Assembly (NCBI RefSeq): GCF_026745355.1
Contig: NC_079203.1
Location: 42,933,492-42,997,491 of the forward strand
DNA from: Beta vulgaris subsp. vulgaris
Taxonomy: Eukaryota > Streptophyta > Magnoliopsida > Caryophyllales > Amaranthaceae
Direction: 5' to 3'
DNA: 64,000 nucleotides
A program made the translations under genes and the position numbers. The notes beneath the pieces were generated by a model. That model did no database searches. It worked only from the letters and a program-made list of their open reading frames with translations, and had not been told where the DNA came from. Shown one piece after another: positions 1 to 11,869 of this stretch. Each line of letters opens with the position of its first letter. The first letter of the stretch is position 1.

Positions 1-675
1 GGGTGACAATTGACCATCAATCGAAATTTCGATCATAATTAAAGAATTCATCAAAGAAACATCACCTAAGATGGTCGAGATGCTAAGAAACTGAGTGAGG
101 TGGTTGAGAATGTCGAGAAACCTGATAAACGTGAGATATGTCAATCATTGCAGTTTGATTCGTGAGAAAATCAATTGGCCATCATAATTGAACTCGTCAC
201 CTGAGAGATGTCCAGGATCTCGTCGGAAGTCACCAATTCACCAAGAAAAATTGAAGATGAGGGCACCGCTGAACCACCGTGAACCGAAGAAAGTGAGTTG
301 AGAGTTATGAGCAGTTGAAATCTTGAGGGTGTGAGAGGAAGGAACGTGATTTTGTGGGAAATTTTTGGAGTGAGTTTTATTTTTCTGCTATTTTCTATGT
401 AGCATGGGCGACGAATCTTAAATTTGAACTGCCCATCACTAAACAAGGGCAACGTAATACGCAGTTTTGTCGCCTAATTAAGGTAATGGGCAACGAAGAT
501 TTAAATCGTCGCCCCAATATGAATTTGGGCAACAAAAAACATTTTTGTCACACAATAGTGTTCATTAGGGCAACAAATTCAACTCGTCGCTCTTGTTGTC
601 AACTATGGGCCATGAAATTCAGTTTTGTTGTCCTTGGGTTTCAAATTGTCGCCCAAAACCTATTTTCTTGTAGTG
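1..675 (-). mobile_element. CACTA (En/Spm) transposon, one end
   Basis: The segment ends at 663-675 with a sequence whose reverse complement is CACTACAAGAAAA, the terminal inverted repeat typical of plant CACTA elements. From about 399 to 660 there are many short subterminal motifs in both orientations (GGGCGACGAA, GGGCAACGAA, CGTCGCCC), which is where transposase binds in this superfamily. The element runs off the left edge, so the other terminus and the 3-bp target duplication cannot be checked. A 93-codon minus-strand frame at 171-452 could be transcribed inward from the terminus, but I do not recognise it as transposase. Confidence 0.72.
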
Positions 676-799
676 TTTGTGATCGCGGTGTTGAGTTTTA
701 TACGTAATTTTATTTTTACTCAATTCAGGACTTTGTGGCTCGATGTGTATGTTCATTAACTTTGAGTATAATTGATCTAGTTTTGATATATAAGGTCTT

Positions 800-1090
800 T
801 GGTGTTTCTATATTTTTTGTTTTTGGCAAATAAAGGATCATATATTGCAAAAAAACGGTGTGATTACAAAAACTAATCACAGGGTAACAAACATACAAAC
901 AAAAGAAGCAAGCAAGAGACCTTAAAACATAACTAACTTATGCCTATCCTCATCTGAGCATCTAGCTCCTACTTTAACAAAATCTCTCTGATTACTTGAG
1001 GTGACTCAAGCTTTTGATTACACAAAATTTTAGAGTTACGTTGCTTCCATATGACATATACAACTTCTGTGAAGAGCATCAAGAACAGTT
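800..1090 (-). mobile_element. LINE (L1-like) 3' fragment
   Basis: Read on the minus strand, 1090 down to about 940 gives a broken frame resembling the C-terminal tail of plant LINE ORF2 (EVVYVIWKQRNSKILCNQ, then SPQVIREILLK), followed by a short 3' untranslated region and an A-rich stretch near 815-830. Stops and frame slips show it is dead. No target duplication was found. Confidence 0.5.
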
Positions 1091-1659
1091 TGTTCTTAGG
1101 ATTGACATAGAAAGTTTTAAAATGGGAACTTTAGATAAGAATATAATAAGAATTCGATCACTAAAGCTTATGATCCATGAAAGAAAAGAGAGGGAAAAAG
1201 GAGGGGGACATTAGAATTCCTTATCGTGTTCCTGCTCAACAACGAGTTATGATGAAACCTTTTGGAAAATAAAAATTCTCCTTTGTCATGTGTTGTGACA
1301 CATATGGACTGGCAGAATTTTTTTCCATAAAAAGTCTTGGAAAGTTAGTTCTCACTTTTTTGCTTTACATAATAATAAAAAAATAGACTAAAATAGTTAT
1401 GTCCAAATCTTAAAAATCAAGGGCTATGTATATCATTTTCCATTAATTTAAGATGGAGAGAACATTTCAAAAAAAATTTGTTTTATATGGACAAATTTCA
1501 AAACTAAAAATGTAAAATTTGGTTCAAATCAAGTCAGTATGATGTTGACTGAGATGACGCTACTTAGCCAAACCTTCCTTGAACAGAACATTACTACAGA
1601 GTTATGAGTAGTCACATCAAATGAAAAAGCATGTCGATGTACTTAAAATCAAAACCCTA
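1091..1659. other. Intergenic, no feature recognised
   Basis: AT-rich DNA with only short chance frames. I see no coding signature, terminal repeat or RNA gene. Any promoter of the APC2 copy that follows would lie here, but no clear TATA element can be assigned. Confidence 0.4.
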
Positions 1660-2123
1660 AACTCCTTTGCTCTCTCTTCTCACAAAAGAATGCAATTTGG
1701 AAGCACTAGCTTCTCTCACCTCCGATTCAATTGAAGATTTTCTCAAAAGCTGCGATATTTTTTGCTCTACAACTGAAGCACTTTCTAGCGGTAATGCTGA
1801 AATCTCTTTTGAGACTAGAGGACCATCGTCTCTGTGATTACGGCCTTCGCTCTCTCGTTGAAGACCATTTTCTTCAATCCCTTGAGGTATATCTGCCACA
1901 ATTTTGCTGCTTCTAGTTTGTTATTGCCTAAAACATATAGTGTAATTAATTGTTAGTTAGGACTTTAGGAGTAAGGACATTGCATATTGATTATTATAGA
2001 GCTTAATATTGAGAATGTGTGCAGAAAGCTATTTTCTTCGCAGCTAATTTGTTCTACAGTGTGATTTGATTTGAGTTGTATGCTATAAGTGGTACTTGTG
2101 GATGAAGTTACACGTTTTGTAAA

Positions 2124-2699
2124 CAGGGGCGGATCCAGAATTTCGAATTTGGTGGGGCTCCAAAATACAAAAGAAAAATCATAATATCATATTTTAAAAC
2201 AATGCAACACTTTAATTTTCACAACCTTAATAAATAATATTAAGTATTCAATACTATCTCCATTTTTAGTATATTTAACATATTGACTTTCACATTCATC
2301 AACAGATGCAACTTTTATTTCAATTTGTTACTAAAGTTTACAAGAAGATCCAAAATGGAGAAGAAAAAAATAGAGAAGAGAAAGAGTAAGAAGTAAAAAA
2401 GATTAAAGAAAAAACAAAAAACAAAACAAAAGCAAATAAGAAAGAAAAGAAAAAAAGAAAAAAAAAAGAAAGCAGAAAATGCAGTTACGGGAAGTCAAAC
2501 CTCAGGGGCGGCAACATCAATTGCTATATTTCATGTTACTAAGAGAACCACTGGACCAAGTTGCATTATATGTTATTTTTTTGCGCGCATTTTAATTTTA
2601 ACATATTGTAAAAATCTGCTTGACCTTTAAAAGTAAAAAGAATCTGATTTTTTTTGGTGGGGCACGTGCCACCCAGGACCCTTAGTAGGTCCGCCCCTG
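2124..2699. mobile_element. hAT-like non-autonomous element
   Basis: Terminal inverted repeats CAGGGGCGGA (2124) and TCCGCCCCTG (ending 2699) are flanked by a perfect 8-bp direct repeat TTTGTAAA at 2116-2123 and 2700-2707. An 8-bp target duplication with CAGGG-type ends fits the hAT superfamily. The 576-bp interior is AT-rich and has no transposase. It sits in the first intron of the APC2 pseudogene. Confidence 0.85.
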
Positions 2700-4467
2700 T
2701 TTGTAAATGCCAAGTTGCTTAAGCCTGAAGGAGCTAGTTTGTTAAGTTTGTTCTTTTGAGATGTCCATACTTAGAATAGATGTTGCCAAATGCTGACAAT
2801 TTCTGCTCGCAAATCAAGTGAGGACTAAATGTGGTTACGATAAATATAGGCTAGTTTTTGTATTATTGTTTGGATTATAACTTCTCAGGTAATGCGAAAA
2901 CATTCAAAACAATGATTAAATTAGTGCGATTGCATTATAGTTGTATGATAGAAGTGGGTAGTGGTGAAGGAAAGACTGTGTGTGTGGCGGAGGGGGGGGG
3001 GGATTGCGAGTGAACAGTCAGCTGGTGTACACCTCAGAGAAGGTGAGTCTACTTATGACACTGATGTGTCTTTTTAATTGTGTTCATGTGGATCACTTAT
3101 GGTTAGCAGTTGAATGATTCCTTGCTGTCGATCATAAAATCTGGGTTGCAAAAAGAATATAGTAAATTCAAAAGTTCAACTTAAATTTTTTCATCTTTTG
3201 GAAATATTTCAAAAGACTATCATCAGCAGGCTCCATTGGTGCCCATGTGTAAGCCATAGACAGATTCCAAGTCCGGACTTTGACAATAACTTTCTTTCAT
3301 ACCGTGGCGAATAAGTTATCAAAGATAATTTTGTGAACTTATGAAAGTACTTTCTAGTATAATTCTGCTAAATTAGCTATAGGCTATCAATCAACAATTA
3401 TGGAAAATGTAACGATCAAAATCCGACCTTGAAATATGTGCGTGACTGCTCTTCTTGGGGTAGAATTATGAGTTATTTTTATTATTATTTTTATTTAAGT
3501 ATGCCGTATAAGAATTAATCATTGTAGTGAAGTAGTGTTCTATTGCAGGTAACTTTTGAGACAACGGGAGCTTCAAGGTTCTGGAAACACTTTGATGCTT
3601 ATGTTGGTGGGTCAATTTCCATGGTGAGTATATCTCAGTTTTTTCATACTTTTTGTTGTCTGGTCGTTGAATAAAAGTTCGTAAAGGATAATTTCAAGGG
3701 AATAGTATTTTCTATTAGATTGTAGTGGACTATGTTATGTAGTAAAGTTTTTCATGCCGTGAGAAGCTTCTTATCTTTCACTTTTCATTCCTGCTAAATG
3801 GTATTGCAGTCAATTGAGGTTTTTTAGAGTGCTAAATTTAAATCTTACAACTCAATATTACCTTCTAACTTGCATCTCTATGGCTACAGATGATATTTGA
3901 TGGTATAAGAACTATATTGATTTGGTCTAGCCTTGTACATGATGTAATGTGTCTTTCTGGACTGCATGTCTTGTTTGTGTAATCAGATGATTCTCATTTG
4001 ATACAACTACTTTCTTGTGCCATCATGTCACCTGCCTCATTATCTGTCACTGTTGCTTTCCTTTGCTTGGAATTGTGTGAGACTTGGTGTATTTCTCTTA
4101 AATGTCTCGTATGGCGTATTGAGAAACTAGAAAAAAATACATGTTGCAAGTAGGGTGTGGCTTGTACTAGGCTTTTGAAATTTTATTTAATTGTACTTGG
4201 GTATTTAAAACCACAAGGGACCCGCGGACGCTCGCGCATGCATTTACTCAGATCCTTTGGGACACAAAATCATATTGATAAAAGTCTTCCCTCTCCGAAT
4301 GTTTCTTATTGTCCCACATCAAACTTCATCCCCTTTGGGTGTACGGTCAGTCTTCAGCCTTGTGTGAGAACAAACACCAAGCAGTTGACTCTTTGAATTG
4401 TCCATTCTATATGTTCATGAGATGAGTTGCTCTTTTGTTGTTAAGGAGGGAAGGTCATACTACTCAC

Positions 4468-5306
4468 CTGTGTTACTTCGACACCCTCTTCCACCTTGGG
4501 TGTTGCGTGTCTACTCGACACGACATGCAACACGACGCTCGACACGCCTGGAAGAAGTGTCCGAGTTGGGTATCAGAAAAGTATCGGAAGAGAGGTGTCT
4601 AAATCACCCGATGAGAAGAGAAAAAGAGAATAAAGAAAAACGCATTGAAATTGCAAAGGAGAAATTACGGATCTAGGGCTTGGATGACAAACCCTAGATG
4701 TGAAATTGGAAAGAGAGGAGACCGAGCTTAGGAAAATTAACATGGGGATTTTGCTTTTCGATCAATTTTAAACTGGAAGGAGGATTCCATTGTTATGATG
4801 CGAAGAATGTGATTGACACACGGAGGGAGAAAGAAGAGAACCGAAGAAGATGAAAGACAGAGATAGAAGGTGAAAGGGTGGAAGGGCAAAACGTGGAAAT
4901 GGTTGTTCTGACAAAAAAAATACTACTAAAACTTGGAATGTTATAAAGAAAAGCAAAACAAATAAAAGCAAAATAAATACTTATTAAATGTACAGTTGAC
5001 TATTGAAAGTTGGAACTAGTGTGTAAACATGGCCCTCATTTACTCTTTTACTTATTGAACCATAATAATTTTCAAGGTAAAATTTTAAATTCTACCTACA
5101 TTTTTACAATTTTACAACTTTTTTTTTTTTACAGAAAAAAGGTGTGTGGATTTTTTTCCGACACTTATCCGATATCCATGTCTATAAAACTGGCCAAGAC
5201 ACTCTTTTGATCGTATCCCCGTATCGGCCATACTTTTGGAGTAGAGTGTCGGATCCTCCGATCCCTACTTGGATACGACACCCGTATCCGTGTCGGAGTA
5301 ACATAG
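4468..5306. mobile_element. TIR element, CTATGTTACTCCGACAC family
   Basis: The left end CTGTGTTACTTCGACAC and the reverse complement of the right end CTATGTTACTCCGACAC match without gaps. The flanks are CTACTCAC (4460-4467) and CTACTAAC (5307-5314), a 7/8 target duplication. The interior includes purine-rich DNA and a subterminal GTATCC/GATACG-type repeat near 5165-5300. It has no transposase. The same ends and an 8-bp duplication recur at 44791-44966. Confidence 0.68.
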
Positions 5307-5775
5307 CTACTAACGTTGACCTTCTTAGGTCATGCCTTCTTTAAAATACATTTGGTAAGCACCTATCTAATTTATTTTTTGTACCATGAACTGGTTGAGA
5401 CCTCGTTTGCGGTTCCTGACAAGTTGAGGCTGTTTTATAGAAGTTAGGAATTAGTCTTGGTACCAGACATAACTTTGTTTAGCTTCCTTCTAATTAATGT
5501 ATAAGACTACAACAAAAAAACAACATTCGTTGCTGCAGGGGGGTCGGACATACGCAACCATACCCTTGTAACAACAAATCTAATTGACCCTTGATTTTAA
5601 AACACCGTTTGCAGCTTCACATATATAAGAAGTGCACAAGGTTTAATGAGGTTTAATTAATGTATTAGACTATATGTACAAAAGTGTTCCCCACGCTAAT
5701 CGAAAATCAAGTAGTTAAGTTTTTCTTTTGCTTAAACTCTTACTTCCATCATGCATTTCACATAAAGTTGATTAA

Positions 5776-6940
5776 GGAAATGCTATGAACTGATATTTTA
5801 GGGGAGGGTAATTTAGGTATTATCGTAATTAGTAGCTTGGGGAATAAGCTAGGTAGTTGTGCTAGGGTAATTACACTATATATAGGGATAATTAGAGAGA
5901 GAAGGACATGTTGAAAATTGTTAAGGAAAAATTGGGTGAGTTCTTGTAGTTCATTTGGGAGAGAATCAAGCCTCTCGAAAGCTTGAATATCGGTTACTTT
6001 TGCTGTTTTTACTATTAATATTCAATCAAAGCTCATCTTCTCCTTTAATCTCTCTATTTTACTATTATAATCAGTCCAAGCTATGTTAATTCATAGCAAC
6101 TCAACCCAGTTCTACCTAATCAACCCAACCTAGTTCTAGATGTCAACACTCCTAACTTCATGCTCAGACCAACTAGTGTGGAACACCTTTCTGGGCCACC
6201 ATACTTAAATCTCAGCCCAATCATCTTTAAGCCCATTCCCTTTCCCAACTTGTCCAGTCCACAAAGTCCCAACTTTCTGATTTTTCTTCCACATCTAAAT
6301 TCACTCTAGAAAAAATTTCTACAACCAAACCATTCAACACTGCTCTTACTTTCCTCAACCCACCCCCTTTCCATCTTACCTCTGAAAATCCCAATTTCAA
6401 CCACTCTTTACTTCTACCCCTTGACAACTTCAAGGCTGACTTTTTCTTAGCTACACCACCAGAGGAAGAACAAGGACTCCAAAATGAAGAGCTTGAACGC
6501 CAGTGGAAGCCGGGCATCAATTCTCACACGGACATTGCTAATTGTTGCCAAGGCCGGGAATTTCGTTCTAATTACTATCCACCTTGAGGACAAGGTGGAA
6601 GTTTGGGGGGCCGGTAATACTATGAACTCATATTTTAGGGGAGGGTAATTTAGGTATTATCGTAATTAGTAGCTTGGTGAATAAGCTAGGTAGTTGTGCT
6701 AGGGTAATTACACTATATATAGGGATAATTAGAGAGAGAAGAACATGTTGAAAATTGTTAAGGAAAAATTAGGTGAGCTCTTGTAGTTCATTTGGGAGAG
6801 AATCAAGCCTCTCGAAAGCTTGAATATCGGTTACTTTTGCTGTTTTTACTATTAATATTCAATCAAAGTTCATCTTCTCCTTTAATCTCTCTATTTTACT
6901 ATTATAATCTGTCCAAGCTATGTTAATTCATAGCAGGAAA
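5776..6940 (+). mobile_element. Short non-autonomous LTR retrotransposon
   Basis: Two 318-bp direct repeats at 5781-6098 and 6618-6935 are the LTRs. The left begins TG, the right begins TA, and both end CA. They differ at about eight positions by eye. The 5-bp target duplication GGAAA lies at 5776-5780 and 6936-6940. Each LTR has a TATA-like motif (CACTATATATAGG). The 519-bp interior encodes no enzyme. Near the right LTR a frame reads KADFFLATPPEEEQGLQNEEL and ends at a stop next to a G-rich stretch near 6601-6613, the expected place for a polypurine tract. I do not recognise the primer-binding site. It lies within the APC2 pseudogene. Confidence 0.85.
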
Positions 6941-8382
6941 CATGTCCTGCAATTAGGAAACATAAACTCTTAACTGTTTTCCTAACTTTGAGAATCTGAA
7001 CTACGTTGGATGGGGGCTGGGTACATTTGACGCAGCTGTCTTTTGAGTTGCAAAACTGGGACTTGTACTTTTCTCATTCTTTGATCCTTACATGTAGCGT
7101 AAGTGCTGTTGGTCTACAGTTTGCTGCCAGAAGATTCATTAAAAATTTAAGAAGTGTTCGACATAATATAGTTAGAATAATTATTGCTTGTCTTTGATCT
7201 TGGTAATATACTTAGATTGCATAGTTTTTGTATGATTGACAATCTATGTTTATTCTCTCTTGCTACTTTACTAAGCTAGCTTAATTCTAGTCGCTGCACA
7301 TCTATGAAACTACTATGATTTTGTGTTTTTTTGGTGGCAGAATGAAGAGAGTAGACTAGAGGAATCCCTGTACAGAGCTTTAGCAGAAATGTCATTGGTA
7401 AAGCAATGCCAGGACAGATCTTTGTTAATGCTTGTTCACAGTTTGCAATCCCACAGAGATGGTATGTCAGACAGCAAATACAATTCAAATATCGGAAGTA
7501 TTTATCTTCTTTCTAAATACCAGCAAATGTTTCTTCAGTTCTAATGGCATCACTTCCACGCCAGTTTCCTGGTATGTGTTGCATACATACCCAGAGTAAT
7601 GACATTTTGTGTTTCAATAGTCTTGTGGTCGAAGGAGGTGGCGGCTTAATGGCAATTGTATATATGTGCAATTACTGGTGGGATTTTCATGTATGGTTTC
7701 TAAGATGTTCCCCCTTACCATGCTTAGGTCGGAGCCATTCTGTGACACTGGGGTAATGTGCTGTTTTACAGATTTTGAAATTTACTTGCTATTTTATGCC
7801 TCCAAAAAGAAAATAATTTTTGTTTGTTGACTCCTTTTTTCCTGTTATTACTCTCTTGGGGATGGTAGTAAAGTGTGACTATGTGAGACAACAGCCTACA
7901 CATGCTTTACTTCCTCTACTTATATTAACTCGTGCAGATTGTTTTAACTTCTAGATTCATCAAATGCTCATAAATAGTATTTAAAAGATCATACACTTAT
8001 TGAGAAAACTAGAATTCACTACCTTGCTCTATTTCACTGGATCATACAAATGCTCATAATTGTTCTGTTAATGCAAATTCTTTTTGGAGCAGTGACTTGG
8101 CAACTTGACCTTGAAGATGATGAAGTCTCTGCCCTTTTACTTCCCATCTCATTTGCTAGGACGCTCGTATGTGAGTATATATTTCCAAGACTCAGCTGCA
8201 ATTGACAAGATTGATGTGAATTATCAAATAGGCTAGCTCACAGTAGAAGAACTAGAGTATGACCAAAATTTAATGTTGACTAAGTTCATTCTTTTTAAAA
8301 AAATTTCTTGACTGAAGTTGGAATATTAGATCTGATCGAATAAATACCTAAAGTTGGAACGGTACATCTGACCGAATTAATA

Positions 8383-8637
8383 CCAAGGGCCTGTTCTCTA
8401 TCCATCTTATTTTCATTTCAGTTCAGTAGATTTCATTTCACTTCAGTTTTACATTATTAGAGGTTAAGATGTTTTAGAGTTAATAATTCAAGCATCTCAT
8501 TTTTGTCTAAAGTGCATGTTAATTTTCTTTGGCCCTGAAGCAGTGACAATAAAAATATATATAGTCTTCAGGCCTTTGCTAAATGCCAAAGGCCACCTTG
8601 AAATTTCATACTAATGCTCTGTATTTTTGTATACAAA
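8383..8637. repeat. Possible small TIR element
   Basis: The stretch opens with AAGGGCCTGTTCT, a common start of plant hAT-like MITEs. A possible inverse motif lies near 8530-8540. Boundaries and target duplication are not clear, so this is only a lead. Confidence 0.2.
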
Positions 8638-8639
8638 TA

Positions 8640-8866
8640 CTCCCTCCGTCTTCTATTAGCTTACCCCTATTTCTTTTAAGGGTGTCCCTTATTAGTTTAC
8701 CCCTTTATTTTTTTGCTATTTTTGGAATGTGACCACGAACTTTTCATCACATATATTCAACTTTAAGTATAAATAATCTTTTCTCTCTCTTTGTATGCCC
8801 CACAATACTATACCTCCTAAAACTCTTTGCAAAAGAAAGGGGTAAATTAATAGAGGACGGAGGGAG
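8640..8866. mobile_element. Stowaway-like MITE
   Basis: The left end CTCCCTCCGTCTTCTATTAG and the reverse complement of the right end CTCCCTCCGTCCTCTATTAA form about 20-bp inverted repeats. TA dinucleotides flank both sides (8638-8639, 8867-8868), as expected for Tc1/mariner-type Stowaway MITEs. The 227-bp element splits a sequence (GTATTTTTGTATAC then CATGGGTTGTAT) whose inverted copy lies at about 21348-21395. Confidence 0.82.
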
Positions 8867-9744
8867 TACATGGGTTGTATGTGTATCTTATACATGACAT
8901 TTCCTCCTTTTCTCTTTCCCTTTCTTTATTTAAACTCCCACATATCTTCAAGGTGTTTCACACAAACCCACCACACTTTCTTTATTTACTTTCATTTTCT
9001 CTCAAGATTTCCGGCATTGACCAAGGTGTTTGCCGGCGTTGACCGACATTGACCGGTGGTGACCAATCAAGAAGAATCAACTCCGATGTCATGGCAAACA
9101 ATGTGAGTTTTTTTCGCCGGTGAAAATAGTTGGGCGTTTGACCAGCTGGTTAGGCGCCTAAGACGCCTAACCAGCTGGTTGAACGCCTATTTTAGGCAAC
9201 ATCTAACTTAGGCGCTTGACCACATGATCTGATATTTTTCTTTTGTAAAAGCATGGTTAATAAATATTGTTTTTACTCATAAATTTTACCTTTAATTTTG
9301 AATATGTAGTAGAATAATATGTTTACATGATATGTAAAATTTACATGATAGAATTTACTATATCAAAGTAGAAATGTAGAATTTACATGATGTATTATAT
9401 GAATTATATCTAGATTTTTAGTATCTTATAATAGTTATATTTAGATGTTTAGCATATTAGAGTACTTATAATATAATAGGCATAAATTATTTAAATAGTG
9501 AAAACTACAAGTAAATAATATTATTTTGCATATTAGAATAGTTATTAAGCTCACCTTAAAGTAAAAATGCATGAAAATATGGACGGTATATTTTTTCGCT
9601 TAAAAATATATACAGGCACCTGCACCAGTTGTCAGGTGTCTAAAATAGGCACCTCCACGAGTGATAACGCGTCTAAAATATAGTGGTCAGGCGCCTAATA
9701 TAGACGCTTGCACTTGTGGTGGCCAGGCGTCTAACATAGACTGA

Positions 9745-10028
9745 TTGTTATATTATTAATTGTTATTTTATTAAAAAGTAAATGTGATAGGAGTTAGTAG
9801 TTTGTAAAAGTAGTATTATTTTATTTTAAGGAGAGAGAATATAGGCTATGGTTAGAGTTGGTAGGTAATAAGTGATATCATTTTATTTGGAGGAGAGAGA
9901 GTGGGACAAATAGTTAAAAGGTATAATGATTAGAATAATAGTGGATCATATCCTAAAATAGAAGTGTAAAGAGTATTTTGGACAGATAAAAAAGAAAAGT
10001 GTAAAGAATATTCTAAGACGGAGGGAGT
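9745..10028. mobile_element. Stowaway-like MITE in left arm, one clear end
   Basis: The right end is TCTAAGACGGAGGGAG followed by TA, a Stowaway-type terminus. The left boundary is not clear. The segment has no counterpart in the right arm, so it entered after the inverted duplication formed, or was lost from the other arm. Confidence 0.4.
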
Positions 10029-10079
10029 ATCAAATAGTTTATATTGCTTGTATGGTCTTTAATAGGTTCGGATAAGTGA

Positions 10080-11400
10080 TGGCTTCACGACGGTTAAAGA
10101 GACGTCTGATAATCTTAATGAAATCGCAGTTGTCATAGGCTTTGAATTGGTTATTTACTCGTATAAGCATAATTATAAAGGTCTCCGAATTTGTCATTTG
10201 AGATGTTTTCGTGGGACAAGATACAAGGAGATAAGGTAGACTTGAGAAAAGTGAAACGGCTTAATACATCGACAAAGTTTTGTGGATGTTCATTTAGGAT
10301 TAATTTGATTTTGGGAAATCAATAATATATGTTTATTACCGATAGTAAATATGGTTTACACAACACGCATTTATAGCATATAAAGAGGGTAACAGACGGA
10401 CTAGTGGGCTCAATGATAATGCTAGGTGGATGATTCTACAAATGACTGATGCCGAGACGGCACCGAGAAACATTCAAGTTGTTGTAGTATAAGTATACAT
10501 ACATCTTCACCAAACGATAAAGCATATATACAACGAGAGGTATTTTTACAAGATGGAACGACGTGAAGCGAATTTCAGTTAAAAATTTTCTGCACCTTGT
10601 TGGTTGAAAAACTATGTGTCATAGTCATTACGAGATGATGATGATGGAGGTATTGCTCATGCATTCATGTGTAACTCTGTTGGTGCGAACGAATTTCGTA
10701 CATATTATATGGTAGTTGGCATCAATTCAACGTATAAAACGAATCGATACGATATGCCTTGCATTCAGCTGATAGGTGTGACAACGACAAATATGAACTT
10801 TCTCATCGCCTATGCTATAGTAAAGGATGATAGTGCACATAGTTACTGTTGGGTGTTGGAATGCCTACGTAATCTACTTGACCATAATATGAACTCACAT
10901 GTCATATTTACAGATCGTGAATTGGGTTTAATTAGACTCATTAGTTAAATTTTTCCAGATTCTGTTTATTTTTTTTTGTACGTAGCATATTAACAAAGAT
11001 CGAGACACGAGTTAGCAGAATATGTAAGGCAAGTTATTTGAATAGCAATTTCATGCTAGCCATTGATGGAATGTGATAAATGCAAACACTAAGAATAGAT
11101 ATGAGGTTGCATTGGCAAATTTAAAATCCACTTGGGTGTGGAAGCAATCCATTATTGATTATTTTGAGACAACGTAATTGGATCCCCATAAGACCAAGTT
11201 TGTAAAAGCATGGACCAATAATGTTGCTTCATATTTGGAACACAAGCACACATGAAGTAGAGAGTGCAAATACAACTCTCAAAAATTAGCTCCAAACCTC
11301 CACTTGTGCCTTGGATACACTCTTTACACGTGTTAATTTGTTTATTGTTAGCCAAATGATCAAGATCAAGGATAACTTAGAGAAATATAGGTGCAGAATT
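10080..11400 (+). pseudogene. MULE transposase pseudogene, left arm
   Basis: The decayed frame starts with a region resembling the FAR1-type zinc finger of MULE proteins (GFELVIYSYKHNYKGLRICH, about 10140-10205). The core at 10667-10945 reads MVVGINSTYKTNRYDMPCIQ and VIFTDRELGLI, the signature of the MULE transposase catalytic domain. About 11180-11360 reads KFVKAWTNNV, ESANTTLKN-like and TLYTRVNLFIV-like segments of the C-terminal region. Stops interrupt it, for example within YVS*SLRDD near 10620. The first catalytic aspartate (usually in GxDxTYKTN) is asparagine here; the aspartate of FTDRE is kept. It cannot encode an active enzyme. Confidence 0.72.
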
Positions 11401-11443
11401 AGTATGCACATATGATAAAATCTTTCCGTCATTTAATTGGACC

Positions 11444-11842
11444 TTTAACCTCTCCTAAAAATAACTACATGAGGCTGTTGAACTCCCTCATCCTCTCGGT
11501 GTAACTGCTAACAAATAAGGTCTGTTATACCTCTTCTAATCGTCGGATCGCACTCAGAAAGTTCAGCAGGTAATCCTTGAAAATATTCAACATCCGGATC
11601 ACAGTGACTAACATAATCTGCTGCATTTACATTATCTCCCATGACCAAAGTCTTAAAAAAATAATGAATATGCGGAAGATACAAACTTCTGCATTCGTTA
11701 ATAACCAAGTGTAAGGCACGTGCACATGGGTTAGCAAAAGTAAACAAAAGGCGACAACCACACTAATCAAACACCCCATCTCCTAAGTTTAGGCGTTTAG
11801 TGTTTTCCAACATCATCAAATTGAGCCACTAATGTATAACGT
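11444..11842 (-). other. Unique spacer of the MULE palindrome
   Basis: This 399-bp loop has no inverted partner. On the minus strand 11508-11747 is open for 79 codons (CARALHLVINECRSLYLPHI, then YVSHCDPDVEYFQGLPAELS). I do not recognise the product. It may be the end of the transposon gene or a captured fragment. It would form the loop of any hairpin transcript. Confidence 0.45.
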
Positions 11843-11869
11843 GGCCAATTAAATGACGAAAAAATTATA

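Larger units (their letters stand above)
1660..7571 (+). pseudogene. APC2: APC2 pseudogene, N-terminal exons
   Basis: Three exons recall the N-terminus of anaphase-promoting complex subunit 2, the cullin-like scaffold of the APC/C ubiquitin ligase. Exon 1 (about 1660-1886) reads CNLEALASLTSDSIEDFL, then after a frameshift near 1830 LCDYGLRSLVEDHFLQSLE, ending at a GT donor. Exon 2 (3549-3623) reads VTFETTGASRFWKHFDAY between AG and GT. Exon 3 (7341-7571) reads RLEESLYRALAEMSLVKQ and LLMLVHSLQSHRDG, then shifts frame near 7528 into VSSVLMASLPRQFP. There is no in-frame start codon in exon 1. Splice sites and phases are kept, so this is a duplicated genomic copy, not a retrocopy. The family match comes from memory of plant APC2 sequences and was not computed. 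A possible further exon at about 8093-8172 (VTWQLDLEDDE) is doubtful. Confidence 0.72.

Noticed and set aside
354..707. 117-codon plus-strand frame
   Set aside because: It runs across CACTA subterminal repeats and the terminal inverted repeat; an accident of repeat composition.
6227..6520. 97-codon minus-strand frame inside the short LTR element
   Set aside because: It opposes the element's direction, and the plus strand better resembles a retroelement protein tail.
8093..8172. Extra APC2 exon (VTWQLDLEDDE)
   Set aside because: It faintly resembles a WQLRLE segment of APC2, but only over a few residues and without a convincing acceptor, so it is not counted as an exon.
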